Origin: Desulfuromusa sp.
GTDB lineage: Bacteria; Desulfobacterota; Desulfuromonadia; Desulfuromonadales; Geopsychrobacteraceae
Direction of reading: 5' to 3'
Assembly: GCA_029934755.1 (NCBI GenBank)
Contig: JAOZLQ010000040.1
Location: 1-14,705 of the forward strand
DNA: 14,705 nucleotides
Every line of letters starts with the position of its first letter. Positions within the stretch are counted from its first letter, which is position 1. Positions 7,651 to 14,705 of this stretch are shown piece after piece. A model generated the notes under the pieces. That model saw nothing but the letters and a program-made list of their open reading frames with translations. It searched no databases and was not told the DNA's origin. The position numbers and the translations under genes are program-made.

Positions 7651-7742
7651 GTCAAAGTACTTTTTTACATGATTTTATTGCAAGAGAGTTGATACGTGTT
7701 TTTGCTCAGAAAGTATTTCAGGCAGGCAGACAAAATATTTTA

Positions 7743-9122
7743 CTACTTGTCCTTGGGGATATCCACGACTCCACAAATAACATTCCTTGTCGTCTTTCCA
7801 GCGTACATTGCCTGGTCAGCAAGATCAAGTAGTTCTTCCTTCTCCGTAGAATCTGTTGGGAAAGTTGAAAACCCAGCGGTAACAGTCACATAGCTTGGAG
7901 TTTCCCGCTCCTTGAGAAAAGCATGAGCTTCTATCACGCTACGAATTCTCTCAGCGACAATCCGTGCCGTCGTATCGTCTGTCTCAACCAGTATTGCTGC
8001 AAACTCATCACCACCGAAACGAAACAGCGTATCAACATCACGGACACAATCAATTAATAAATGACCAACTTCCTGTAGTGCGGCACTACCTGCCAAGTGA
8101 CCATACGCATCGTTAATTTCTTTGAAACGATCCAAATCCAGGAATAATAAAGAAAATTTCAGCCCGTAACGTTGTGAACGCCTGATCTCACGGCTCAATG
8201 AAATTTGCATATACCGATGGTTATAGAGACCTGTCAAATCATCGGTATACATCATCTCTTGAGCGTCCTGATAGCGACAGGCATTTTCAAAGCCAAGTGC
8301 AACCTGATCACACAAGTAACGTAAATCCCCCAGAGGAACAGTTACAGCTAAATTATCAACCACATCACAAACAATAATTCCTCCCTTTAAAACATCGCCA
8401 TCACGCAACGGCAACATCCAAACCCGCTCCCGACGTTGCTGCAACTTGATCAACTTAGCCGCAACATCCCCGCCAGGTTGTCCCAAACCAACCAACTCAT
8501 CCATTTGTGGCAGCAAAGCACCAACCAACTGTTCAGCAAACTCGGCAGGTATATTTTTCAACCCAGCGAGAGAGGGAGTCAAACCATCATTTAGGGTAAA
8601 AGCACAACCGACACTGGCTTTCGTTTCACGCAGTAAAATATCCAGAGCCTGAGGAATTAGACGGTCCAGATCAATAAGCGATGATAGGGACTGCCCCGTT
8701 TGAAAAAGATGAATCTGGCGTCGTAAATGGTCATTTTCTGTCAACAGTTTACGTTGATCTAGACAATTGCGGACTAAATGCTTTAATTCTTCAGGATTAA
8801 ACGGCTTGACCAGATAATCACGGGCACCATTTTTCAATGCATCAATTGCCGATTCAAGGCTGGCATGCCCCGTCACCAGAATAACATCTGGTGGGTTTGA
8901 AAGTACCCTGGCTGCGCGCAGAACTTCTAGACCGTTCCTACCTGGCATCACCATATCAGTCAGGACAAGGTCGATCTGACGCTGCTGCAATAACGCAATA
9001 GCATCATCACCATTGTCACAGACATCAACGTGGTAACCTTCTTCCAACAGCAAATCCCGGTAAAGTTTGCGAAAGAATAGCTCATCATCAACAATGAGGA
9101 TATTTGGCTGGTCTAAAATCAT
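7743..9122 (-). CDS. gacA: REC-GAF-like-GGDEF response regulator, predicted Hypr cyclic AMP-GMP synthase
   Basis: Two-component response regulator of 459 residues that makes a cyclic dinucleotide. REC domain (about 1-120): acidic pair Asp12/Asp13, phospho-acceptor Asp56, Thr84 and Lys106. A short coiled coil and a GAF-like region (about 150-290) follow, then a GGDEF domain (about 295-455) with intact GGDEF at 370-374, metal ligand Asp329 and guanine-contacting Asn337. RDVD (361-364), five residues before GGDEF, is a canonical inhibitory I-site. The second guanine-contacting position, Asp in ordinary diguanylate cyclases (GHxxGD), is Ser346 here (YGHLAGSAAL). That Asp-to-Ser change defines Hypr GGDEFs such as Geobacter GSU1658 (GacA), which makes 3',3'-cGAMP and supports growth on insoluble Fe(III). 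GGGAGG lies just three bases before the ATG, a tight spacing. A promoter lies immediately upstream. GGDEF activity is near certain; cGAMP product is a strong inference. Confidence 0.93.
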   Translation of the reverse strand: MILDQPNILIVDDELFFRKLYRDLLLEEGYHVDVCDNGDDAIALLQQRQIDLVLTDMVMPGRNGLEVLRAARVLSNPPDVILVTGHASLESAIDALKNGARDYLVKPFNPEELKHLVRNCLDQRKLLTENDHLRRQIHLFQTGQSLSSLIDLDRLIPQALDILLRETKASVGCAFTLNDGLTPSLAGLKNIPAEFAEQLVGALLPQMDELVGLGQPGGDVAAKLIKLQQRRERVWMLPLRDGDVLKGGIIVCDVVDNLAVTVPLGDLRYLCDQVALGFENACRYQDAQEMMYTDDLTGLYNHRYMQISLSREIRRSQRYGLKFSLLFLDLDRFKEINDAYGHLAGSAALQEVGHLLIDCVRDVDTLFRFGGDEFAAILVETDDTTARIVAERIRSVIEAHAFLKERETPSYVTVTAGFSTFPTDSTEKEELLDLADQAMYAGKTTRNVICGVVDIPKDK

Positions 9123-9145
9123 ACGCCTCCCATATTAATAAAAGA

Positions 9146-9175
9146 TTATTAGCAGTATTTATGATGTACTGTCAA
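9146..9175 (-). promoter_or_regulatory. Predicted promoter of the GGDEF gene
   Basis: Consensus -35 TTGACA (9175-9170), an 18-bp spacer and -10 TAATAA (9151-9146, four of six) lie within the 70-bp gap after comEC, just upstream of the ribosome-binding site. The leader would be under 25 nt, leaving no room for a riboswitch. CAGTAC occurs twice at 21-bp spacing here (9171-9166 and 9192-9187), one copy inside the spacer and -35 edge, the other upstream. The signalling gene may therefore be transcribed apart from comEC. Confidence 0.5.
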
Positions 9176-9192
9176 CGAAAAACCCCGTACTG

Positions 9193-11550
9193 CTAATGCT
9201 TGACCTGCCAACCCGTTGGGGATAATACGGCTTGAAGGGTTCCTAAAAGGTCGGTTCGATAGAGAGGAATGTTTTTCTGTTGCAGGTAATCGACAACCTG
9301 CCTTGCGGGCAAATGATAACGGTTTTGATAACCCACCGAAACCAGGCATAAATCTGGATCAAGTTGATCAATAAGAAGGTCTGTTGCTGAAAACTTGCTG
9401 CCATGGTGGGGCAATTTCAGTAGAGACACCGGACCTGGCAATCCTGATGCTAAGAGATTCAACACCCCCTGCTCTTCCAAGTCTCCCGTTAACAACAGGC
9501 CCTCATCGTTTTCGCTACCCAGATGAATGACCACAGATGAGTCATTTTTAGTGCTTTCTGGAGTGACCCCACTGAATATATTCAAAGTCCCTTCAGACCA
9601 AAAGGGAATTTCATTCCATCCAGGAGGGACAATTTTAACGGGAATGGATTTTTTCAATAAAACATTTTGCAAACTGAAATGTAATTCAGAAAATGGTATC
9701 CCAGTCCAGAACTCCCGAACTGGTAAATAATCAAGAATGAAAATCAATCCTTTACGGTGATCCAAATCATCGTGAGTCAACACCACCACGTCAAGCTTGG
9801 TCACTCCTAGCTCCCCAAAAGCCGGTGCCAACAGCCTTTCACCAACGTCAAACCGGTCACTATAGAACCCACCCCCATCGATCAAAATAGTCTGCCCACT
9901 ACTATTTCTCAGCAGCATCGATTCACCCTGGCCGACACTGAACATAGTTAATGAAACCGGCAGCGATTGCGCCAATGGAAATTGCCACAGAATGGCAGCA
10001 GTTAAAAAACAAACGGCACAGACTCTGAGCATGGTTTGCTTTGGTAATTGTGCAAACAGAAGTAATGGAATAACTAATAATGCAACCGCCAGATACTGCC
10101 AGGATGACAGGAAAAGATAAATTCCACCAAGCCTGGGGATTGTCGTAAACCAGTTGGCCAGCAGTAACACAAACTCCAGCAATAACCCACAAAGTTGAAA
10201 TAACTGTTCAGCCAGTTGAGGAAAAAATGGGAAAAATAACAACCCGAAAAACCCGATCGGCAGGGCAAGTAGAGTAATGACTGGTACACAAATAAGGTTG
10301 GCAAAAACCCCAGCCGGCGCAAAGAGATGAAAATCAAGCAAGACCAATGGCAAAGTTGCCAGCATCGCGGCAAAAGTCACCATGAATAACTGGGTAGGAT
10401 AGCGCAGATAAAGCGGAAAACTACATCCTGTTTTTTGCCACAGTGGTTGCCAGAGCAAAATTCCAGCGGCACCAGCAAAAGAGAGTTGCCAACCTGCTTG
10501 CCAAAGAAGCAACGGGTTGACCATTAAGGAGAGTAAAGCCAGAGAAGCCAGCAACAACAATGGATTAACATAATATCGCCAGCAGAGAAAAATAGCTCCC
10601 AGTGCAGCCAGAGCAAAGGCTCTACGTGTAGAAACAGCATCCCCCGTCAACAGCAAATAACCAAGCAGCAGAGGCAACAACACCAAAGGTATCACTCGTT
10701 GCGGAGGCTGCCAATTGAGCAAACATGGAAAACGGCGATAGATACTGAGCAACAAACGATAGCCAAGCAAAGCAATCATCCCCAGGTGGAGTCCAGAAAT
10801 AGCAAACAGATGACTGATGCCGCTCTTTGCCAAAGTTTTACGGATGTTATCAGGAATAACCCGCCCTTCGCCCAGCACCAGCGCCCTGACCATATAAGCT
10901 CGATCTTCAGGCATCAGGCTCTGGATAGTGGCGGCAACCGTGTTGCGCCATTGCACCACCACTCGATCAGGAATACTTTTCTGCCGTTCCAGTACCGTTA
11001 TTTTTTTTGCATTTTTCACCCAACCCGTCATATCGATATGCTGACTTGCCATATAGCGGGGCCAATTAAATTCTCCCGGCGTGCCAAAAAGACGCGGTTG
11101 GCGTAAACGGCTTTGACACCGAATCACATCTCCTGGAAACAACTGATCTGTTCCTTCCCCCATATATAGACGTATACGTAAGGGAGTTTTCAGCGGCAGA
11201 AATTGATCTTTCAGAGAAACTGAACCAACCTGCAGCTCGATCCAAGACCGTCCTTCTGTTAGCTGTCTGATATCTGTTAAATGGCCAGTCAATGTCATTT
11301 TCTGCGCCAGCTTGTCGATATGAATAATATCTTGCCGTGATGGGAATTGGAGGGGATAACGAAGATTTGCAAAAACACAAAGGGAAAGAAACAGAAAAAC
11401 GAACGCTATCCAACGATAGCGACGTAATAGAAAAACCAAAAGGCTAAATATACCAACGAACAACCAGCCAGGAAAGAACGGTAACGTATAGATTGGAGCC
11501 AGAGACAATCCGGCAATCGTTGCAGATAGAGCGATGAATACCGGCTGCAT
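9193..11550 (-). CDS. comEC: ComEC/Rec2 family DNA internalisation protein
   Basis: Inner-membrane channel for transport of single-stranded DNA in natural transformation. It is 785 residues, full length for the family. Short hydrophobic segments at the N-terminus lead into a soluble DUF4131/OB-like region (to about 180). A multi-pass competence domain follows (about 200-500, opening with SGISHLFAISGLHLGMIALLGY). The C-terminal metallo-beta-lactamase-like domain (about 530-770) has SVGQGES, LIDGGG, HDDLDH (593-598), TGD (Asp690), LPHHGS (713-718) and His746, so the nuclease-type metal site appears intact. HDDLDH fits the HxDxDH form usual in ComEC; RKG replaces the common IGG after it. A purine-rich GGGGAGGGGG ribosome-binding region precedes the ATG. 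It lies 55 bp after fbp. Transformation itself is untested, since many non-competent bacteria carry comEC. The stop is TAG. Confidence 0.95.
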   Translation of the reverse strand: MQPVFIALSATIAGLSLAPIYTLPFFPGWLFVGIFSLLVFLLRRYRWIAFVFLFLSLCVFANLRYPLQFPSRQDIIHIDKLAQKMTLTGHLTDIRQLTEGRSWIELQVGSVSLKDQFLPLKTPLRIRLYMGEGTDQLFPGDVIRCQSRLRQPRLFGTPGEFNWPRYMASQHIDMTGWVKNAKKITVLERQKSIPDRVVVQWRNTVAATIQSLMPEDRAYMVRALVLGEGRVIPDNIRKTLAKSGISHLFAISGLHLGMIALLGYRLLLSIYRRFPCLLNWQPPQRVIPLVLLPLLLGYLLLTGDAVSTRRAFALAALGAIFLCWRYYVNPLLLLASLALLSLMVNPLLLWQAGWQLSFAGAAGILLWQPLWQKTGCSFPLYLRYPTQLFMVTFAAMLATLPLVLLDFHLFAPAGVFANLICVPVITLLALPIGFFGLLFFPFFPQLAEQLFQLCGLLLEFVLLLANWFTTIPRLGGIYLFLSSWQYLAVALLVIPLLLFAQLPKQTMLRVCAVCFLTAAILWQFPLAQSLPVSLTMFSVGQGESMLLRNSSGQTILIDGGGFYSDRFDVGERLLAPAFGELGVTKLDVVVLTHDDLDHRKGLIFILDYLPVREFWTGIPFSELHFSLQNVLLKKSIPVKIVPPGWNEIPFWSEGTLNIFSGVTPESTKNDSSVVIHLGSENDEGLLLTGDLEEQGVLNLLASGLPGPVSLLKLPHHGSKFSATDLLIDQLDPDLCLVSVGYQNRYHLPARQVVDYLQQKNIPLYRTDLLGTLQAVLSPTGWQVKH

Positions 11551-11605
11551 GTCCCCCTCCCCCTTTGCAGCTTAACAATAATCAGAATAAATCAACTGTT
11601 ACTGA

Positions 11606-12586
11606 TTAAGGCTTTGCTTTCTTTTCTGCCACTTCACCTTTGCCATCTTCAAACTTGCGGATATATTCTTCAGCCAAGGCAACATCTTTTTTACAACCAA
11701 TAAAAACCGGAGAACGTTCATGAATCTGTGTTGGTTGCAGATCGAGAATCGGCTGTCGACCATCGGATGCAGCACCACCCGCCTGCTCAATCAAAAACGC
11801 CATCGGACTTAATTCAAACAGTAATCTGAGTTTCCCCTGTGGCTGTTTTTTTAAGTGCGGATAAAAGAAAATCCCCTGCCCTTTAAGCAGAATCTGGTTG
11901 ATATCGGGGACAAAACCACCACTGTAACGTAACTTGACCCCGCGATCTTCCAATTTGGTAACAAATGCTTCAACACCGGGAGTATAAAGATTCCGCTGTC
12001 CACCTGGTGAATAGAGACTACCTTGCGGCTCAAGGGTAATATTCTCTTGCAACAAAGTATATTCCCGCAGCATATTCATACCGAATTCATGCACTCCCTT
12101 ACCGACACTATAGACCAATGTCGTCCGTGGTCCGTAAAGAACATAGACAGCCGCGACCTGTCTCCGCCCCGGTTGCAGCAGATCACACCCTTCAAAAATT
12201 GAAACGATGGTGCCAACAGCAAGATTGACATCAACCAGGGAAGAACCATCCAATGGGTCAAAGGCAACCGAATATTTACCATCGCAGTCAGGAGAAACAG
12301 GAATAATTTCATCCATCTCTTCCGACATCATATTGGCAACTACGCGAGAGTGATCAAGTCTTTTACGCAAGATTCGATCGGCCAGAACATCCAGTTCTAA
12401 CTGCTTTTCACCATAAAGGTTGGAGGTACCAGCCACACCCAGATCACCAGTACTGATTGAATGGATGATATATTTGGAGGCTTCAGCAATTTCACAAATT
12501 AAATGGGTCAGGTTTTCGTTAACGTAATGCTCACGTAAATGACGTCGCAAATCAATCTGAAATTTTGTTTTCCCCGCTCTACTCAT
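11606..12586 (-). CDS. fbp: Fructose-1,6-bisphosphatase, class I
   Basis: Gluconeogenic enzyme hydrolysing fructose 1,6-bisphosphate to fructose 6-phosphate in the cytoplasm, needed when the cell grows on acetate or other small acids. It has 326 residues. Metal-binding Glu89/Glu90 (MSEEMDE), the lithium-sensitive phosphatase motif FDPLDGSS (109-116), and the family signature KLRLLFELSPMAF (252-264), with Lys252 and metal ligand Glu258, are present. The last dozen residues (GKGEVAEKKAKP) form a charged tail. AAGGAG lies 11 bases before the ATG, rather far, but no better start is visible. A promoter and inverted repeat lie upstream in the 146-bp gap after the CysZ-like gene. comEC follows after 55 bp and may be co-transcribed. 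The stop is TAA. Confidence 0.97.
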   Translation of the reverse strand: MSRAGKTKFQIDLRRHLREHYVNENLTHLICEIAEASKYIIHSISTGDLGVAGTSNLYGEKQLELDVLADRILRKRLDHSRVVANMMSEEMDEIIPVSPDCDGKYSVAFDPLDGSSLVDVNLAVGTIVSIFEGCDLLQPGRRQVAAVYVLYGPRTTLVYSVGKGVHEFGMNMLREYTLLQENITLEPQGSLYSPGGQRNLYTPGVEAFVTKLEDRGVKLRYSGGFVPDINQILLKGQGIFFYPHLKKQPQGKLRLLFELSPMAFLIEQAGGAASDGRQPILDLQPTQIHERSPVFIGCKKDVALAEEYIRKFEDGKGEVAEKKAKP

Positions 12587-12629
12587 TGGACTGAAATCTC
12601 CTTGGGTTCAGGAAAAGAGGTCTAAAATT

Positions 12630-12645
12630 ATTGTTTCACAACAAT
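12630..12645. promoter_or_regulatory. Inverted repeat at the predicted fbp transcription start
   Basis: ATTGTT and AACAAT are perfect 6-bp arms around four bases. The repeat begins five bases downstream of the predicted -10 box, where a bound repressor could block initiation. The TTGT-N-ACAA form resembles small dimeric repressor sites. A separate 8-bp palindrome, GTTTAAAC (12652-12659), overlaps the -10 itself. The regulator is unknown and chance is possible. Confidence 0.35.
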
Positions 12646-12650
12646 CACGT

Positions 12651-12679
12651 AGTTTAAACCAATTTAAATCCTGCATCAA
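12651..12679 (-). promoter_or_regulatory. Predicted promoter of fbp-comEC
   Basis: TTGATG (12679-12674) and TAAACT (12656-12651) are separated by an ideal 17-bp spacer, with four or more consensus matches in each hexamer. The leader to the fbp start would be about 58 nt. It lies in the 146-bp gap after the CysZ-like gene; no terminator for the preceding operon was recognised there. Confidence 0.45.
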
Positions 12680-12732
12680 CCATGAACTTACATTAATTTA
12701 ATTATTTATCGGTTTCGCACAAACAATTCGCC

Positions 12733-13512
12733 CTACGTCTCAAGCAGGGGAAAATCACACCATAATAAAGTGGCACCAACCACCGCAAAGGGGATACAAA
12801 AAAATTGGACAAAAGGGATCGCCAGCATACAAAAAACACCGCAGGCATAACCTGACATCAGGAGGGGTCGCTTGAATATATAGCGACGTTGCTCGGCAAA
12901 ACTTAATTGTTTACGCATTAAGACAAAGGCCATATATTCAACAGCCAGAAAAAAAAGGGTGAAAACTGGAGCGAGAACAGCATAAATCAATGAACCAATT
13001 CCTGGAATAAAATTGATACCGAATAGCAGTATCATGCAAACCACAAAGACCGTCATTTTTTTAATTTCAACAATAATTGCGTATCTAGATTCTTTCCAGA
13101 AACGGCGCAAACTGAGACGTTCCTCGCTTTGTGCTCCACGAATTAGCTCCTCAGTCCGCTCAGAAAGAAGTTCATTGAAGGGGGAGGCAACCAAATTACC
13201 GATTACGGTAAATGAAAAGAAAACGATGACCGTCGTTAATAGCAAAGCAACCGTCCAGGCCAGATAATAGAGGAGAACTCCGTACCAAACATCGGCACTC
13301 GGTGCATAGGTTTCCAGCATCCCCTGAAACAGATCCAACCCAAAATAAACCGTTGCTGTAAATACCAGCAGATTAATGAAAAAAGGAATCGCCAAATACT
13401 TTAATAACCCAGGTTTACGCCGAAACAATTTAACCGCACGTAACGGATAACTGAACCCTCGAGTAAAACCAGATACTGGCCTGACAGATTCAGAAACAAT
13501 ATCACTGATCAT
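12733..13512 (-). CDS. EI24/CysZ-family integral membrane protein
   Basis: Inner-membrane protein of 259 residues from the chosen start. An amphipathic start (GFTRGFSYPLRAVKLFRRKPGLLKYL) leads into about five hydrophobic segments. NLVASPFNELLSERTEELIRG, in the middle, is the conserved signature of the EI24/CysZ family. CysZ in enterobacteria mediates sulfate entry for cysteine synthesis, but substrates of distant members are unproven, so I give no gene symbol. The frame reaches a TTG at 13527 with AGGG nine bases before it. I prefer ATG at 13512, which overlaps the upstream stop as ATGA, the usual mark of translational coupling. It is probably the last gene of a pepN-SDR-CysZ-like operon. The stop is TAG. 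Confidence 0.85.
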   Translation of the reverse strand: MISDIVSESVRPVSGFTRGFSYPLRAVKLFRRKPGLLKYLAIPFFINLLVFTATVYFGLDLFQGMLETYAPSADVWYGVLLYYLAWTVALLLTTVIVFFSFTVIGNLVASPFNELLSERTEELIRGAQSEERLSLRRFWKESRYAIIVEIKKMTVFVVCMILLFGINFIPGIGSLIYAVLAPVFTLFFLAVEYMAFVLMRKQLSFAEQRRYIFKRPLLMSGYACGVFCMLAIPFVQFFCIPFAVVGATLLWCDFPLLET

Positions 13513-14384
13513 GAGATCGTCCGGCAAGCAAACAATCCCTCTTCAAGGGTTGGATAACGCAACTTAATTCCCAGAACCTCAATCAATTTACGATTAGACA
13601 TTTGTCTTGATTCCTTTAAAAAGGAAAAAGTCAGCGGATTCATTACTTTTTCTGCCTCTGTCCAACTCAATTGCTTGGGCTGTGGTAACTCGTACATATC
13701 AGCAACAGCGATAAAGTACTGGCTCATGCTGCTTTCTTGACCATCACAAACATTAAAGATATCACCAGCCAACCCTTTTTCCATCGCCACTAAACATATC
13801 TGTACCAGATCCAGACTGTGGATCCGGTTGGTTCTTGGAGCATCTTCGGGCCGTAACACTTCATGTCCTTTTTTGAGCTGCGAGATCGGTAATCTTCCTG
13901 GGCCATAAATCCCGGTAACACGTAAAATGACCAGATCAAAACCAAGTTTTTCCGCCTGCTCCTGCAATTGAACCTCCGCACTAACCCGCCGTTTTGCCCG
14001 ACTGGTTTGTGGGTTAAGTTGAGTTTCTTCAGTCACCAGATCATCTTTACAATCACCATAAACCCCGCTGGTACTGATATAAACAACCTTACTCGGACAA
14101 TTTTCAACCGATAGTTTCCGGCAGAAATTCAGCATCCGATAATCGCTCGAACCACCCCCTTGTGGAGGCATAAAATAGAAAAGTTTTCGCCCATGCAGTA
14201 GAATATCTGGAATTTCATCTTGATAGTCAAAATTGGCGACAATTGTTTTGATCCCAGCCGACTGAGGAACTTTAATCCCCTCTTCATAATGGATCGTTGC
14301 CTGAACGTTATCCCCTTGTTTAATCAGTTCCCGAGAAACCCGGAAACCAATATCACCACAACCAATTATTGTAAAATCACTCAC
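13509..14384 (-). CDS. NAD(P)-binding atypical SDR, YeeZ-like epimerase/dehydratase family
   Basis: Cytoplasmic Rossmann-fold protein of 291 residues from the chosen start. IIGCGDIGFRV near the N-terminus is the dinucleotide-binding GxGxxG. STSGVYGD carries the Ser region of SDR enzymes and the Tyr of VYG, but the canonical YxxxK pair is not seen: at the place where it is expected the sequence runs SRAKRRVSAE, as in the YeeZ-like atypical SDRs. LRVTGIYGPGR and RIHSLDLV are typical of the extended-SDR C-terminal part. The substrate is unknown and activity may differ from true epimerases. Two starts compete: GTG at 14402, overlapping the pepN stop as GTGA, and GTG at 14384, which has GGAG six bases upstream and gives MSDFTIIGCG. 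I chose the latter. The stop TGA overlaps the next gene. Confidence 0.85.
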   Translation of the reverse strand: MSDFTIIGCGDIGFRVSRELIKQGDNVQATIHYEEGIKVPQSAGIKTIVANFDYQDEIPDILLHGRKLFYFMPPQGGGSSDYRMLNFCRKLSVENCPSKVVYISTSGVYGDCKDDLVTEETQLNPQTSRAKRRVSAEVQLQEQAEKLGFDLVILRVTGIYGPGRLPISQLKKGHEVLRPEDAPRTNRIHSLDLVQICLVAMEKGLAGDIFNVCDGQESSMSQYFIAVADMYELPQPKQLSWTEAEKVMNPLTFSFLKESRQMSNRKLIEVLGIKLRYPTLEEGLFACRTIS

Positions 14385-14398
14385 TTTTTTCTCCAATT

Positions 14399-14705
14399 TC
14401 ACTGTAAACTTTTATTGATAATTTCATAAAGATCTCGAGATAAATCCGCCTGTTGTAAACGCAGGAGTTCCTGTTTTAATAATTCACGTCGTTTCGGTTC
14501 CAGGCGTTTCCAACGTGTCAATGGTGCCGCCATTCGTGCAGCTACCTGCGGGTTACGCTGATCAAGTAGGATAATCTGATCGACTAGCAATCGGTATCCC
14601 GCACCATCAGCACGATGAAAAACAGCCATATTCTGATAAAAAGCCCCTAACAAGGCTCGCACCCGATTCGGGTTATTCAGAGCAAAATCAGGATGCCCCA
14701 ATAAG
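14399..14705 (-). CDS. pepN: Aminopeptidase N, C-terminal fragment (gene continues past the window)
   Basis: Only the last 100-odd residues are present; the frame is still open at the window edge, so the gene continues beyond 14705. HPDFALNNPNRVRALLGAF, FHRADGAGYRLLVDQI and LDQRNPQVAARMAAPLTRWK closely match the helical C-terminal domain of E. coli PepN, a cytosolic M1 zinc aminopeptidase that trims peptides. The catalytic HEXXH part lies outside the window. The TGA stop overlaps the possible GTG start of the SDR gene, so these genes are likely co-transcribed. Confidence 0.9.
   Translation of the reverse strand, partial: LLGHPDFALNNPNRVRALLGAFYQNMAVFHRADGAGYRLLVDQIILLDQRNPQVAARMAAPLTRWKRLEPKRRELLKQELLRLQQADLSRDLYEIINKSLQ

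Noticed and set aside
7654..7683. Possible hisS promoter, TTGCAA with 18 bp to TACTTT on the minus strand
   Set aside because: The -10 matches only three of six consensus bases. hisS may be read from the GGDEF gene promoter or from an unrecognised one.

Overview
The window is a compact stretch of chromosomal housekeeping DNA in which every recognisable gene lies on the minus strand. The gene set points to the Desulfuromonadales (Geobacter / Desulfuromonas / Pelobacter relatives): a monomeric NADP isocitrate dehydrogenase followed directly by an LDH-like malate dehydrogenase, a non-discriminating-type AspRS, and above all a REC-GGDEF protein that looks like the cyclic AMP-GMP synthase GacA (GSU1658) of Geobacter sulfurreducens. 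Base composition is moderate to AT-rich, lower than typical Geobacter, so a Desulfuromonas-like genus is my best guess. No phage, transposon, CRISPR, tRNA or rRNA was seen.

Layout, read in the direction of transcription (high to low coordinates). (1) 14705-12733: the 3' end of pepN (aminopeptidase N), an atypical NAD(P)-binding SDR and an EI24/CysZ-like membrane protein, joined by 4-bp stop/start overlaps or tight spacing and so probably one operon. (2) 12732-9193: a 146-bp gap with a promoter and a small inverted repeat, then fbp (class I fructose-1,6-bisphosphatase) and comEC (DNA-uptake channel). (3) 9192-7743: a good promoter, then the REC-GAF-like-GGDEF protein, whose specificity position is Ser346 instead of Asp. 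(4) 7742-3645: hisS, aspS and a LysM lipoprotein. (5) 3644-3313: a 332-bp non-coding region with a long inverted repeat, the icd promoter, and a perfect 17-bp palindrome over its -10 box. (6) 3312-13: icd and mdh, two TCA-cycle genes in one probable operon with a palindrome between them.

Functionally the window combines central carbon metabolism (icd, mdh, fbp), translation (aspS, hisS), envelope functions (LysM lipoprotein, ComEC, CysZ-like) and nucleotide second-messenger signalling. The most exciting element is the GGDEF protein: its active site carries the Asp-to-Ser change of the Hypr (hybrid promiscuous) GGDEF class, predicting 3',3'-cGAMP rather than only c-di-GMP. The second is the AspRS, whose His39 and Gly91 match non-discriminating enzymes and predict tRNA-dependent asparagine formation. 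The most informative regulatory spot is the icd promoter, where a palindrome overlaps the -10 element. Start codons for icd, hisS, the SDR and the CysZ-like gene were moved inward from the longest reading frame because of ribosome-binding sites, overlaps or family N-termini.
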